Source: Parendozoicomonas haliclonae
GTDB lineage: Bacteria; Pseudomonadota; Gammaproteobacteria; Pseudomonadales; Endozoicomonadaceae
Direction: 5' to 3'
NCBI RefSeq assembly: GCF_900174585.1
Contig: NZ_FWPT01000015.1
Span: 1-64,000 of the forward strand
Length of the DNA: 64,000 bases
Shown here: positions 18,805 to 27,818 of the stretch, one piece after another
How positions within the stretch are numbered: the first letter of the stretch is position 1
Layout: each line of letters starts with the position of its first letter
The notes under the pieces: generated by a model
Told to the model about the DNA's origin: nothing
What the model saw: only the letters and a program-made list of their open reading frames with translations
Databases searched by the model: none
Made by a program: the position numbers and the translations under genes

Positions 18805-19830
18805 TTAGAGCGTGCTGATCACCAGCCAGGTGATATAAGCAAAGAATGCTGCCAGCAGCATGGCACATTTGTAGGGAGCCACCTTCCAGATGGCCACAGA
18901 CTGAACACCGCCTTTCCCACCGGCCTGCCTCACCAGGGTTTTGCTGGAATAGATCACCGCCACCAGCAAAACGGTAATGCCGACCATCACCAGCATATCG
19001 ATATGCAGGGAGTCCGAGTCCACGGCAATCGGGCCACCCAGAAGGCCCGATAGACCAAGCACGGCCAGAATATTAAAAATATTGGAGCCAATCACAGTTG
19101 CGGCGGTCATATCGTGCAGACCTTTCCGTGCGCTGATCACCACAGCTGCCAGCTCTGGCAGGCTGGTCCCCAGAGCCACCACCGTCAGGCCAACAATCAG
19201 TTCATTAACGCCCATGGCCAGAGCCACACCTTTTGCGCCCCACACCAAAAGCTGGGAACCGAGAACCAGCAACAGCAGCATGGCTACGGCTTCAATGGCC
19301 GCACGGGCCGTGGAGATCGGCAGTACCGGCACATCCTGCTCATCACTGCCACCGGAGGAGGACTTAAGCAGATAGACAGCATAGGCCAGGAAGGCGGCTG
19401 TAAAGATCATGCCATCAATAGGCGTCAGCGTGCCATCGGCGAGCATAAAGGCGGCAGCGATAGTACAAACCAACAAAATCAGCAGCTCGCGATAAACCAC
19501 CCGGGCATTGATCATCAGTGGTGCGATAAGACCACCAATCGACAGGATCAAACCGATATTGGCGATATTGGAACCGACCACATTACCGATGGCGATACCA
19601 CCGGAACCATTAAAGGCCGCGACCGAAGAGACCACCAGCTCCGGAGCCGAGGTGCCAAAGGCGACCACAGTCACACCAATGGTCAAGACCGACATACCCA
19701 GCCGGAAGGCCAGCGTTGAAGCCACTTCAACCAGACGATTGGCACTCCAGCACAAAACGCCGAAGCCAACAAGAATCGCCAGGATAAAGGAGAGAATAGA
19801 AACCATGAAAAGTACCGAGGGCAGAGTCAT
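18805..19830 (-). CDS. yrbG: YrbG-like calcium/sodium antiporter (CaCA family)
   Basis: 341 residues and about ten membrane helices arranged as an inverted repeat. The two hallmark alpha-repeats are both present: VVAFGTSAPELVVSS...GNVVGSNIANIG in the first half and VVALGTSLPELAAVV...VIGSNIFNILAV in the second. These are the ion-binding regions of K+-independent Na+/Ca2+ exchangers. The protein probably exports Ca2+ in exchange for Na+ at the inner membrane. Two possible starts (19830 and 19806) differ by eight residues. It is a single-gene unit, with a 344-bp non-coding gap upstream. Confidence 0.9.
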   Translation of the reverse strand: MTLPSVLFMVSILSFILAILVGFGVLCWSANRLVEVASTLAFRLGMSVLTIGVTVVAFGTSAPELVVSSVAAFNGSGGIAIGNVVGSNIANIGLILSIGGLIAPLMINARVVYRELLILLVCTIAAAFMLADGTLTPIDGMIFTAAFLAYAVYLLKSSSGGSDEQDVPVLPISTARAAIEAVAMLLLLVLGSQLLVWGAKGVALAMGVNELIVGLTVVALGTSLPELAAVVISARKGLHDMTAATVIGSNIFNILAVLGLSGLLGGPIAVDSDSLHIDMLVMVGITVLLVAVIYSSKTLVRQAGGKGGVQSVAIWKVAPYKCAMLLAAFFAYITWLVISTL

Positions 19831-20174
19831 CAGATAATAGCTGCCAGGCCCTCATACCGGCATCCATTATCTGAGTCTGGCCAAATGCTGCACTGTCAGC
19901 ATCGTATACACCATGGCCATTGTTCCAATATGACAATGCGCCAATGCATGTTGATGTATACACCCGTGGTTAACGTCTTGCTAACGACACAGGCAGGCTA
20001 CTCCCTCAAAGTGGCGGCATTATAAAGCCCGATCAAGCTCTGCCCTACCCGTGGATCACACCATCATCGTAAGCATCAACCGCAACCGACAGCCCTGTTG
20101 GCTATCACACTTGCGACAGCGTTCAGGTACACTCAGGTACCTAAAGTAATAATGCCAACAAGACCGAGATTTGT
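19831..20174. other. 344-bp divergent intergenic region
   Basis: No convincing gene. It must hold the promoters of the divergent antiporter and carboxypeptidase genes. A short dyad CATTGT...ACAATG (about 19918-19938) and a 10-bp-spaced direct repeat TCAGGTAC (20123-20130 and 20133-20140) are visible; neither matches a regulator that I know. Confidence 0.4.
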
Positions 20175-21101
20175 ATGACGTACCCTATTGGCACACCCGG
20201 CACCCCCTGGGGCGAGACAGAAAAACAGCAATGGCTGGCACAGCAGTCCATCAAGCGCAGCTATATGGAAGAAGTTCTGGATAAGCTGGCCGCGCTGCCC
20301 GAGTACTGGCATATGGATAAGTACGGAGCGTTATCGATCGATCCCATGCGCTATCCCCTGTTTGTTATCAGGAACAGTTCCTTCGACGCGAATAAACCTA
20401 CTGTGCTGATTACCGGTGGTGTTCACGGATATGAAACCAGTGGCGTACAAGGCGCGATCGGCTTTGCCATGCAGGCAGCTCAGCCTTATCTCGAACATTT
20501 TAATTTTGTGATTGCACCCTGTCTGAGTCCCTGGGGTTATGAAACCATTAACCGCTGGAACAGCGCCACATTTGACCCTAACCGTTCGTTCACGGCCAAC
20601 AACCGGGGAGACACTGTCACAGTGGAAGAATCCGGCCTGTTAACCACCTGGCTGGATCAAAGCGGTTTGACCTTTCTGGCTCACTTTGACCTCCACGAAA
20701 CCACCGATACCGATAACAGTGAGTTCCGTCCGGCGCTGGCGGCCCGGGATGCCATCGAACAAAAGAGCTGGAATATCCCTGACGGCTTCTATGGCGTGGG
20801 TGACAGCAGCAAACCGGAACCCGGTTTCCAGAAGGCCATTATTGATGCGGTCAGTCAGGTGACCCATATTGCCGATGCCGACGACAATAACCGGCTGATT
20901 GGCGAGCCTCTCGCTCAGTATGGGGTGATTAATATCCCTAAGGGATCACTGGGTCTGTGTGCCTCGGTCACCGATGCCCCTTATGTAACGACCACGGAAG
21001 TCTATCCCGATAGCCCACGCGCCACGGATGCCATCTGTATTGCCGCGCAGATAGCCGCTATTCAGGGTGGACTGGATTACCTGATCAAGAACAGGACCTG
21101 A
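20175..21101 (+). CDS. M14-family zinc carboxypeptidase / deacylase-like protein
   Basis: 308 residues of the M14 metallopeptidase fold. The zinc-binding H-x-x-E is in GGVHGYETSG (His84, Glu87), and the third ligand His lies in the AHFDLHETTD segment about 85 residues later. The N-terminal part and RNSSFDANKPTVLITGG resemble cytoplasmic M14 proteins with carboxypeptidase or aspartoacylase/succinylglutamate-desuccinylase-like roles. No signal peptide is present, so it probably acts in the cytoplasm. Its TGA overlaps the ATG of the next GNAT gene (TGATG), so the two are translationally coupled. Confidence 0.8.
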   Translation: MTYPIGTPGTPWGETEKQQWLAQQSIKRSYMEEVLDKLAALPEYWHMDKYGALSIDPMRYPLFVIRNSSFDANKPTVLITGGVHGYETSGVQGAIGFAMQAAQPYLEHFNFVIAPCLSPWGYETINRWNSATFDPNRSFTANNRGDTVTVEESGLLTTWLDQSGLTFLAHFDLHETTDTDNSEFRPALAARDAIEQKSWNIPDGFYGVGDSSKPEPGFQKAIIDAVSQVTHIADADDNNRLIGEPLAQYGVINIPKGSLGLCASVTDAPYVTTTEVYPDSPRATDAICIAAQIAAIQGGLDYLIKNRT

Positions 21102-21679
21102 TGATCATTTTTGAAGGCGATAGCTTCAAAATCAGAGAACTCGAAGAAACCGATGCCGAGCCGCTGTTTACTAACTATCACAGCTGCCCGGTATCGGCTC
21201 GCTATGTCTCGACTCGAGTTCATATTGATACGGATCAGACGTTGCAGGCTATTCGCCGCTGGCGGATGCACTACCGGAAAGAGAATCCATCCCTGCTGGT
21301 ATATGGCATAACCACCGAACACACCGATGAACCGGTTGGTGTGCTGGTTCTGGTATGGCAGACAGATCATGCAGAGATTCACTTTGGCTTATCGTCAGCC
21401 TGTTCCGGAAAGGGTCTGGCAACCAAGGTTTGCAGTGCTGGCCTGAAATTACTGCACAGTAAAGGCGTTCGAGATGTACGCACTCAGCCTTATATTGGCC
21501 ATAAGGCCAGCATCCGGGTGCTGAAAAAGTGCAGCTTTGTGGATCACGGGCGGTTAAAACAGCACGCGCCATTTCCTGCCCTTGGGGATGGTTTGTTTGA
21601 TTGTGCAGATATGCGCCTGCAGCTTGAACCAGCAAACACTGGTTCAAGCTGCAGGACTGAGAATAGCAATCGCTGCTAG
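21101..21679 (+). CDS. GNAT family N-acetyltransferase (RimJ/RimL type)
   Basis: 192 residues. The RimJ/RimL pattern is present: IRELEETDAEPLF at the start, the central HFGLSSACSGKGLATKVC acetyl-CoA site (a Cys-containing variant of the usual R-G-x-G-x-A) and KASIRVLKKCSFVDHGRL near the end. It is coupled to the M14 gene by an overlapping stop/start. The last 20 or so residues are encoded by a perfect hairpin and look unlike the family, so the gene may once have ended earlier. It stops right beside the convergent CoA-disulfide-reductase gene. Confidence 0.75.
   Translation: MIIFEGDSFKIRELEETDAEPLFTNYHSCPVSARYVSTRVHIDTDQTLQAIRRWRMHYRKENPSLLVYGITTEHTDEPVGVLVLVWQTDHAEIHFGLSSACSGKGLATKVCSAGLKLLHSKGVRDVRTQPYIGHKASIRVLKKCSFVDHGRLKQHAPFPALGDGLFDCADMRLQLEPANTGSSCRTENSNRC
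21617..21654. terminator. Perfect 16-bp hairpin inside the 3' end of the GNAT gene
   Basis: CTGCAGCTTGAACCAG, a 6-base loop (CAAACA), then CTGGTTCAAGCTGCAG. The stem is perfect and lies between two convergent genes, overlapping the last codons of the acetyltransferase. No T-run follows on either strand, so it may act as a bidirectional roadblock or RNA-stability element rather than a standard terminator. Confidence 0.6.
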
Positions 21680-22999
21680 CTATCGCGCGACATTACCAGC
21701 CACATTCAGAGCATCCCAGGTACGGGCAAACGGCGGGGCGTAACAAAGGTCAAGATAACCCAGCTGGGTTGTCGTCATTCCGGCAGTGATGGCGGCAGCC
21801 AGCACATTCACCCGGCCTATGGCCCCTTTCTTGCTGATAATCTCACCACCCAGCAATACTTTGGTGTCCGGCTGGTAAACCAGTTTAATGGCAATATCTT
21901 CCTGACCGGGATAATAATCAGTCTGGTTCTTATCCCGAATCACCGATGTCTTCACCGGAAGGTTATGCTCACTGGCCAGCAGTTCATTAACCCCGGTACA
22001 GGCCAGCTCATAATCCAGTACTTTCAAACACGAAGACCCCAGGAACCCTTCCAGCACGGTTTCCTTGCCCGCCAGATGATCAGCCATCATCCGCGCCTGT
22101 TTGTTCGCCGTTGTGGCAAGAGGCAGAAACACCGGCTGCTCTAACGACAGGTGATGCACAATAGCGCAATCCCCGACGGCATAAACCGATGCATCTTCTG
22201 TCGCACCAAATTTATCAACCAGCAGCGCACCATTGGCCAGCTTGGGCAGATCAAACAATTCAGTATTGGGGCGGAACCCCAGCGACAGAATCACCAGATC
22301 GGCCTCAATGTCACCGGAACAGGTTTCGATAACATAACCATTCTGGTGATCCTTAATCCCCGACACTGTACAGCATGTACGCAGATCACCACCCGCCTCA
22401 CGTACTCCCTGTTCTACCACCTCAATCAGCTCTACACTGAACTGGCGACTAAGAATGCGTTCTTCCCGCTCAATAACCGTAACCTGCTTGCCCAACTCAA
22501 AAGCGGCATCAAACATTTCCATGCCGATATAACCGCCACCAATAATACAAACCCGCTGGATTTCAGGTTTCTGCAGGGCGGCCTTCAGGGCCAGACCATC
22601 TTCCAGACTGGTCAGAGTAAAGACATTCGTGGGGTCATAGTCACCAAAGTCAGGCACAATCGGCCGGGCGCCGGTGCAGATCAGCAATCGGTCATAGTCG
22701 ATCACAGCCTCTTCTCCCTGCACACGTACTTTCACGGTTTTACCGGCCCGGTCCAATGCTACTACTTCGGTTTCCAGACGGATATCCAGACCTGATTGAA
22801 TGGCCTGCTCAGGCGTACGGGAAATCATTCGTGAGGTGTCGTCAAACAAACCGCCGGCAAAATACGGCAACCCGCAACCGCCAAACGAGATGTAATCCCG
22901 CCTTTCAATCACAATCACCTCATGGTCCGGACAGTTGCGCTTGCACTTGGCGGCAAAACTCATCCCGGCAGCATTGCCACCGATCACAACCACTTTCAT
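21680..22999 (-). CDS. CoA-disulfide-reductase-like pyridine nucleotide disulfide oxidoreductase
   Basis: 439 residues from ATG 22999. It has FAD and NAD(P)H Rossmann motifs (VVVIGGNAAGMSFAAKC at the start; VCIIGGGYIGMEMFDAAFELG in the middle). A single conserved active-site Cys in FGGCGLPYFAGG (about Cys42) is characteristic of the CoA-disulfide reductase / NADH oxidase group, where it forms a mixed disulfide with CoA or a persulfide. The probable role is reduction of low-molecular-weight disulfides, polysulfide or persulfides. It lies 30 bp after the cystine transporter gene on the same strand. This operon has its own ECF-type promoter signature and belongs to the thiol cluster. Confidence 0.82.
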   Translation of the reverse strand: MKVVVIGGNAAGMSFAAKCKRNCPDHEVIVIERRDYISFGGCGLPYFAGGLFDDTSRMISRTPEQAIQSGLDIRLETEVVALDRAGKTVKVRVQGEEAVIDYDRLLICTGARPIVPDFGDYDPTNVFTLTSLEDGLALKAALQKPEIQRVCIIGGGYIGMEMFDAAFELGKQVTVIEREERILSRQFSVELIEVVEQGVREAGGDLRTCCTVSGIKDHQNGYVIETCSGDIEADLVILSLGFRPNTELFDLPKLANGALLVDKFGATEDASVYAVGDCAIVHHLSLEQPVFLPLATTANKQARMMADHLAGKETVLEGFLGSSCLKVLDYELACTGVNELLASEHNLPVKTSVIRDKNQTDYYPGQEDIAIKLVYQPDTKVLLGGEIISKKGAIGRVNVLAAAITAGMTTTQLGYLDLCYAPPFARTWDALNVAGNVAR

Positions 23000-23029
23000 T
23001 GGGTTCAATCCATCAATAGAGACAAAGAG

Positions 23030-24430
23030 TTAAATCTGGCTGGCGGCAGTATCATCGACCCGGGTATTAAACAGCTTCAGATCCAGTGTTCTGTTGCTGC
23101 GCCCGGTCAGAACCCCCGCCAGCATAGAGCCAGAGATATTCAGCGCGGTACGGGCCATATCGATCAGGGCTTCAATCGACACGAGAATAGCCACAACCGT
23201 AATATCCAGCCCCATAATGGTCAGTACGGCCACGGCTGCAAAGGTGGCACCACCACCTACACCGGCGATACCAAACGAGGCGATGGCAATCACTACAATT
23301 AACTGAACCACAAAGCTGACATCAACCGGGATATCCATTACCTGTGCCGCCATAATGGCCAGCATGGCAGGATAAATACCGGCACAACCGTTCTGGCCGA
23401 TGCTGGTACCGAAGGTGGCCGAGATATTGGCTGTCTCTTCATCCACTCCCAGCTGACGGGTCTGGGTTTCTACGTTCAGCGGGATCGCCGCCATACTGGA
23501 GCGGGAGCCAAAACCAAACACCAGCACCGGCCAGATCTTCTGAGCAAACGACACCGGTGACAGACCGAATATCGCCACAAACACCAGATGTACGACAAAC
23601 ATCACCCCGATCGCAACATAGCTGGCCAGCAGGAAGCGGCCCATCTCTGCCAGGGCAAACAGATCATTGGTCATCATAAAGCTGGTCATCAGGGCAAATA
23701 CGCCATAAGGAGTCAGCTTGAGAATTTCCCGCACCATCGACAGCACCGCTTCACGGGCCGCATTAATAAAAGCAATAAGGGGCTCAACCTTTTCCGGCTT
23801 ACGACGCTTGACCTGCAGTATGCTGTAACCCAAAAACATCCCGAACAACACCGTCGACAATGTTGAGGTTCTCTGGCTGCCAGTCAGCATATCGAAGATA
23901 TTGGCCGGAATGATCGACAACACCAGTCCACCAATGCCCTGATTCTCCATCGCGGCCTGCGTGGACAGCAGCGTCTCATCCCGGGCCAGCACAGCACTGT
24001 TGACACCCACAGTACGAACCAAAGCCTGTGCATCTACACCGAAGATATAAATGCTGGCGATACCGACAACGGCAGAGATCATCACCGTGACCATCAACAC
24101 CCCGATAACCCGTGGTGCTATACGGGACAGTGCACCGCCACCATCGACATTCATAATCGATGAAATCATCGCCACGAACACCAGTGGGATGACAATCATC
24201 TGCAGCAGCTTAACGTACCCTTTGGCGAATACGGCAATCAGGCTGGCAAACTGGCCAAGCCCGGTATCCGTCAATCCGAGTGTTAGCTGGATCAGGCCAC
24301 CAAACACCAGACCACCGACCAGCGCGCTGAGTACACGGGTATTAAAGCTCTTCTTTTGCGCCTTTAACCGGCCCAGAAGCCAGTAAAAGCCAAAGAACAG
24401 AACACTTAAAAGCAGAAAGGTCAGACTCAT
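23030..24430 (-). CDS. tcyP: TcyP/YdjN-like L-cystine importer (dicarboxylate/amino acid:cation symporter family)
   Basis: 466 residues and about nine or ten membrane segments, of the DAACS (SLC1-like) fold. The hallmark segments are present: KGYVKLLQMIVIPLVFVAM, FGFGSRSSMAAIPLNVET (a TcyP/YdjN-type variant of the HP1 serine motif) and GQNGCAGIYPAML. TcyP and YdjN take up L-cystine. The protein would feed cysteine to the glutathione enzymes encoded nearby. RBS AGGGGG precedes the ATG. A promoter signature TTGCGTCT-N15-CGTC sits 54-80 bp upstream. The gene leads a two-gene operon with the disulfide reductase. Confidence 0.85.
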   Translation of the reverse strand: MSLTFLLLSVLFFGFYWLLGRLKAQKKSFNTRVLSALVGGLVFGGLIQLTLGLTDTGLGQFASLIAVFAKGYVKLLQMIVIPLVFVAMISSIMNVDGGGALSRIAPRVIGVLMVTVMISAVVGIASIYIFGVDAQALVRTVGVNSAVLARDETLLSTQAAMENQGIGGLVLSIIPANIFDMLTGSQRTSTLSTVLFGMFLGYSILQVKRRKPEKVEPLIAFINAAREAVLSMVREILKLTPYGVFALMTSFMMTNDLFALAEMGRFLLASYVAIGVMFVVHLVFVAIFGLSPVSFAQKIWPVLVFGFGSRSSMAAIPLNVETQTRQLGVDEETANISATFGTSIGQNGCAGIYPAMLAIMAAQVMDIPVDVSFVVQLIVVIAIASFGIAGVGGGATFAAVAVLTIMGLDITVVAILVSIEALIDMARTALNISGSMLAGVLTGRSNRTLDLKLFNTRVDDTAASQI

Positions 24431-24483
24431 AACGTCCCCCTGTTAAGACGACAGCCAACTTCCGTTGACACTTCGCCAGTTAA

Positions 24484-24510
24484 GACGTTGAGAAAAGGAA
24501 AAAGACGCAA
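24484..24510 (-). promoter_or_regulatory. Putative ECF (SigZ-type) promoter of the tcyP operon
   Basis: Read on the minus strand: TTGCGTCT (24503-24510), 15 bases, CGTC (24484-24487), with an A/T-rich block just upstream. The sequence and exact spacing recur at two other thiol-cluster promoters (29725-29751, 30377-30403). CGTC is a typical -10 element for ECF sigma factors. Predicted leader to the tcyP ATG is about 45 nt. Confidence 0.7.
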
Positions 24511-24567
24511 ATTTAAACAATCGAAGACTGACGGCATGGCGCGCAAAACACCCCATGCCGTTTTGGT

Positions 24568-26007
24568 TTAAGGCAGCAGTGTAGCCAGAGAATCCGCAGC
24601 GCCCATACCACTATGAACACCACCTTCGGCCACCGTCGAAGGTTTACTGCGGATCAGGTAACCAGCGTAGCCGTTATCATCGGTGGCCGCTTGTCCATCT
24701 ATATGCACAGTAAAGATACCTAGTTCACTGATCAGGTCATCCACCACCATGGCATCCCCTTTGCGCACCAACAGAGCAGAACGGGGGCGAGCCGCCGGAC
24801 GCAGACGTCGCATCAACGACCAGGCGCTGTACTCTTCAGGCTGGAGCTGTTCAAGGCGGGGCTGGATATCCTGATCAAAAACACAGTGACCACCGCCCTC
24901 ACCCTGATTCTTGAGTACCCATAAACCACTGTCTTGTGAACGGAACCACTCCGCTGACTCAGCATTCACCGGGATCATTTCACCCAGATAGGTCTTCACC
25001 AGTTCTGCTTCATCGATGGCGAGGCCAAAGCGGGTCAACTCTGCAGCCGGCATGGTCGTCAATAGCATCTGCACCCGCTTACAGGTCGCCAGCTGCTGGC
25101 CGACTGTTGCATTAATTGCCACCCGATGACGTTCCATAAAAGCACGGGTCTGGATCAGGGTTTCGCAGCAGGCCTGCTCAATCAGGTCATTCGCCAGATA
25201 ATCACAGTACTGGTAGCCGGCCCGCAGATAGATAGCATCCACACCACCATGGTCACGCAACAACAGGCGGCCGTTTTCTCCACTACTGAGCTGCTCATGG
25301 AGTTGGCGGAAGGTTCTGCGTAATGTTCTTACGCCGGCATTGCGCAGCCCTTCTTCAAGCAGATGCTGGTCGTAAACATTATCCTCACCCTCCTGCACCA
25401 CCATCAAAAACAGTGGTTTTTCACTGTCATTAAACTCCCGCTGCACCTGAAATGCGGCTTTGGCGACGGCAAACGACAACTGGGCAATAGCCGGATTATT
25501 CACCAGTGCGACGCTATCAGACGGTGCCCACTGATTGAAGACCGCCGGAAAGTTCTCCTGCAGGAAGCGATGTAACTGATGAGCCCGCTGACCGAAAGGT
25601 CCCATACCAGCGGCAATACCATTAAATTCAATAATCCTTGGCCCCAGCTCACTGTCGTCCATAAAGTCGGAGCGCATAAACAGCAGTGGTACTCTTTTCA
25701 CCGGCTGGCTGTGAATCTCCTTGTGCAGATCCACCAGCTGACCGAAGAAAGCATCACCACTGGCGATAGGCGCCATGGCTTGCTGCAGAAAGTCATAATC
25801 TTCGGAAACACCATGAATCAGCTTGCCCAAAAGCGGTGCGGCACTTTTCAACTCATCAAACCGTTTCCGGTCAATCAGAGTCGGTGCCAGACTGAAGGCA
25901 CAATGGGTGGCCACACCCGGGCCGGTCTTCAGGGCAAAGCCATGCTGCAGGGCCCATTCGATCGCTTCCTGGATCACCGGAGCATGTTCATGGGGAATAG
26001 TGGTCAT
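24568..26007 (-). CDS. Eukaryote-type glutathione synthetase (ATP-grasp, GSS family)
   Basis: 479 residues from the ATG at 26007 (GGAG and AAGGA precede it); an upstream ATG at 26049 would add 14 residues. The protein follows animal and plant glutathione synthetase along its length rather than bacterial GshB. Seen: RSDFMDD, IIEFNGIAAGMG (Mg2+/glutathione-contacting E-x-N), VVQEGEDNVYDQ, LRRTF, IYLRAGYQYCDY, QLATCKRVQ, then the ATP loop VLKNQGEGGGH, SELGIFTVHID and the closing GGVHSGMGAAD. It would join gamma-glutamylcysteine and glycine. It is the third gene of the exporter operon, 47 bp after MdlB, with gshA about 4 kb away. Human loop residues P, R and N are changed to N, G and H here. Confidence 0.85.
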   Translation of the reverse strand: MTTIPHEHAPVIQEAIEWALQHGFALKTGPGVATHCAFSLAPTLIDRKRFDELKSAAPLLGKLIHGVSEDYDFLQQAMAPIASGDAFFGQLVDLHKEIHSQPVKRVPLLFMRSDFMDDSELGPRIIEFNGIAAGMGPFGQRAHQLHRFLQENFPAVFNQWAPSDSVALVNNPAIAQLSFAVAKAAFQVQREFNDSEKPLFLMVVQEGEDNVYDQHLLEEGLRNAGVRTLRRTFRQLHEQLSSGENGRLLLRDHGGVDAIYLRAGYQYCDYLANDLIEQACCETLIQTRAFMERHRVAINATVGQQLATCKRVQMLLTTMPAAELTRFGLAIDEAELVKTYLGEMIPVNAESAEWFRSQDSGLWVLKNQGEGGGHCVFDQDIQPRLEQLQPEEYSAWSLMRRLRPAARPRSALLVRKGDAMVVDDLISELGIFTVHIDGQAATDDNGYAGYLIRSKPSTVAEGGVHSGMGAADSLATLLP

Positions 26008-26054
26008 AGTCCTTGACTCCATAACATCATTGGTATGGTACATAATCATCTGCC

Positions 26055-27818
26055 TTAGGCGCTCTGCAGCTGCTCTTCCATCTGCTGGGAAAGGTAGAGT
26101 TCGCGGTAGGATCCAGCCTGATTGATCAGTTCGGCATGGGTGCCTCGCTGAACAATACGGCCTTTGTCCATCACCAGAATCTGATCGGCGTCCTGAATCG
26201 TCGACAGTCTATGGGCAATAGCCACTGTCGTCCGCCCTTCCCGCAGGGTAATCAGTGCCTCTTTAATAGCCTGCTCCGTTTCACCATCAATATTGGCGGT
26301 GGCTTCATCCAGCAACAGAATGCGCGGGTCCTGGGCAACAGTGCGGGCAAAAGACAGTAACTGCCGCTCACCGGTGGAGAGGGACTGGCCACCAGCGGCC
26401 GGAACATGATCAAACTGGCCGGGCAAGCGACTGATAAAGCGATTGGCATGTACCTTCTCAGCCGCCAGTCGGGCCTGTTCCGGACTGATTGCTGAGTTGC
26501 CGAGAATAATATTGTCAGTCAGCGAGCCGGTAAAGATATAAGGCTCCTGAAACACCAGACCAATGCTCTGGCGCAGGTGTTCTTCGTCCAGAGTTTCCAA
26601 TGGCTGACCATCCACCAATATTTCGCCACCCTGCCAGGGATAAAAGCGCATCAACAAATTAATCAGTGAGCTTTTACCGCTGCCGCTGTGACCGACAATA
26701 GCGGTGAACTGCCCAGCTTCCACAGTAAAGCTGACATCATCCAGAGCCTTGTGGCGGCCATCATAACTGAGGCTGACATGACGGAACTCCAGACGGCCGG
26801 CCGTTGCCGTCTGCTCATTGCGTCTTGGTGGTGCGGCCTCAGGCGTTTCATCCAGCACTGCAAATACCCGTTCAGAGGCGACCAGAGCCTGCTGGAGATT
26901 ACCCAACTGCTGGGCAATCTGGCGGAACGGCTCGAAGAACCGGGCCAGATAATTGATAAACGCATAGATGGTGCCGACTTCCACGGTCGTGTAGCCGGCT
27001 TTCCAGCCAAACCAGCCAACAATGCCGGCCAGCGCCAGGGTTTGTACCAGGTTACCGAACGGCATCAGCAGCAGACTGTTGACGTTAATCTCTTGTCTGC
27101 GCAGATCACGCCAGCCCTGATTACTGCCGGCGAATTCACCGCGCAGCTCCTGCTCACGGTTGGCCGCCTGGATTACCCGCATATTGGCCAGAGATTCACC
27201 CAGCAGAGTATTGATATCCGCCAGCCGGGCCCGCACGCCATGAACGACGGGATGACTGTATTTCTGGTAAAGATGCATGCTGAACAGCAGCACCGGCACA
27301 ATAATCATCACCAGCAACATCAGCCGCAGATCCAGCAAAGCCAGGGCAATAAAAATACCCACCAGCTTCATACCACCCCGAAGAATGGCCGGAAGTACGC
27401 CAACATACATCTGCCGGATTACTTCCGAATCATTGGTCAGGCGTGAAACCAGACGCCCCATAGGCTCACTGTCGAAATAACGCATCGGCAGTGTCAGCAG
27501 ATGAGCAAACACCTTCTGACGAATATCATGAATCACTTCCAGAGCATTGTTATTAAAGATAATTGACTGGAAGTACTGAAAGATGGACGCACCAACATAC
27601 GTCAATGTCAGTGCACCACCGAGCCATGCCAAAGTGCTCATGTCCTGATGGCTGGCACCAATATACTGGTCGAGGATAATCTTCATTACCCAGGGTGAAG
27701 CCATCTCAAAGCAGGTGGCAATCACCAATAGAACAAAGGCAGTCACAAAGCCGCGACGATAAGGCCGTCCCCAACCCAGCAGGTTGTGCAGGCCCTGATA
27801 ACGGGATAACAGTTTCAT
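26055..27818 (-). CDS. mdlB: ABC exporter half-transporter, MdlB-like
   Basis: 587 residues: an N-terminal six-helix exporter domain (about 20-310, with the RYFDSEPMGRLVSRLTNDSE coupling region) and an ATPase domain with Walker A GHSGSGKSSL, signature LSTGERQLL and Walker B ILLLDEATANID. It matches the MdlB/SmdB half of heterodimeric exporters. Its start codon overlaps the upstream partner by 4 bp (ATGA), so the two form one transporter. Because the operon also encodes glutathione synthetase, export of a thiol, glutathione or a conjugate is the natural guess, but no substrate can be read from sequence. Confidence 0.85.
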   Translation of the reverse strand: MKLLSRYQGLHNLLGWGRPYRRGFVTAFVLLVIATCFEMASPWVMKIILDQYIGASHQDMSTLAWLGGALTLTYVGASIFQYFQSIIFNNNALEVIHDIRQKVFAHLLTLPMRYFDSEPMGRLVSRLTNDSEVIRQMYVGVLPAILRGGMKLVGIFIALALLDLRLMLLVMIIVPVLLFSMHLYQKYSHPVVHGVRARLADINTLLGESLANMRVIQAANREQELRGEFAGSNQGWRDLRRQEINVNSLLLMPFGNLVQTLALAGIVGWFGWKAGYTTVEVGTIYAFINYLARFFEPFRQIAQQLGNLQQALVASERVFAVLDETPEAAPPRRNEQTATAGRLEFRHVSLSYDGRHKALDDVSFTVEAGQFTAIVGHSGSGKSSLINLLMRFYPWQGGEILVDGQPLETLDEEHLRQSIGLVFQEPYIFTGSLTDNIILGNSAISPEQARLAAEKVHANRFISRLPGQFDHVPAAGGQSLSTGERQLLSFARTVAQDPRILLLDEATANIDGETEQAIKEALITLREGRTTVAIAHRLSTIQDADQILVMDKGRIVQRGTHAELINQAGSYRELYLSQQMEEQLQSA

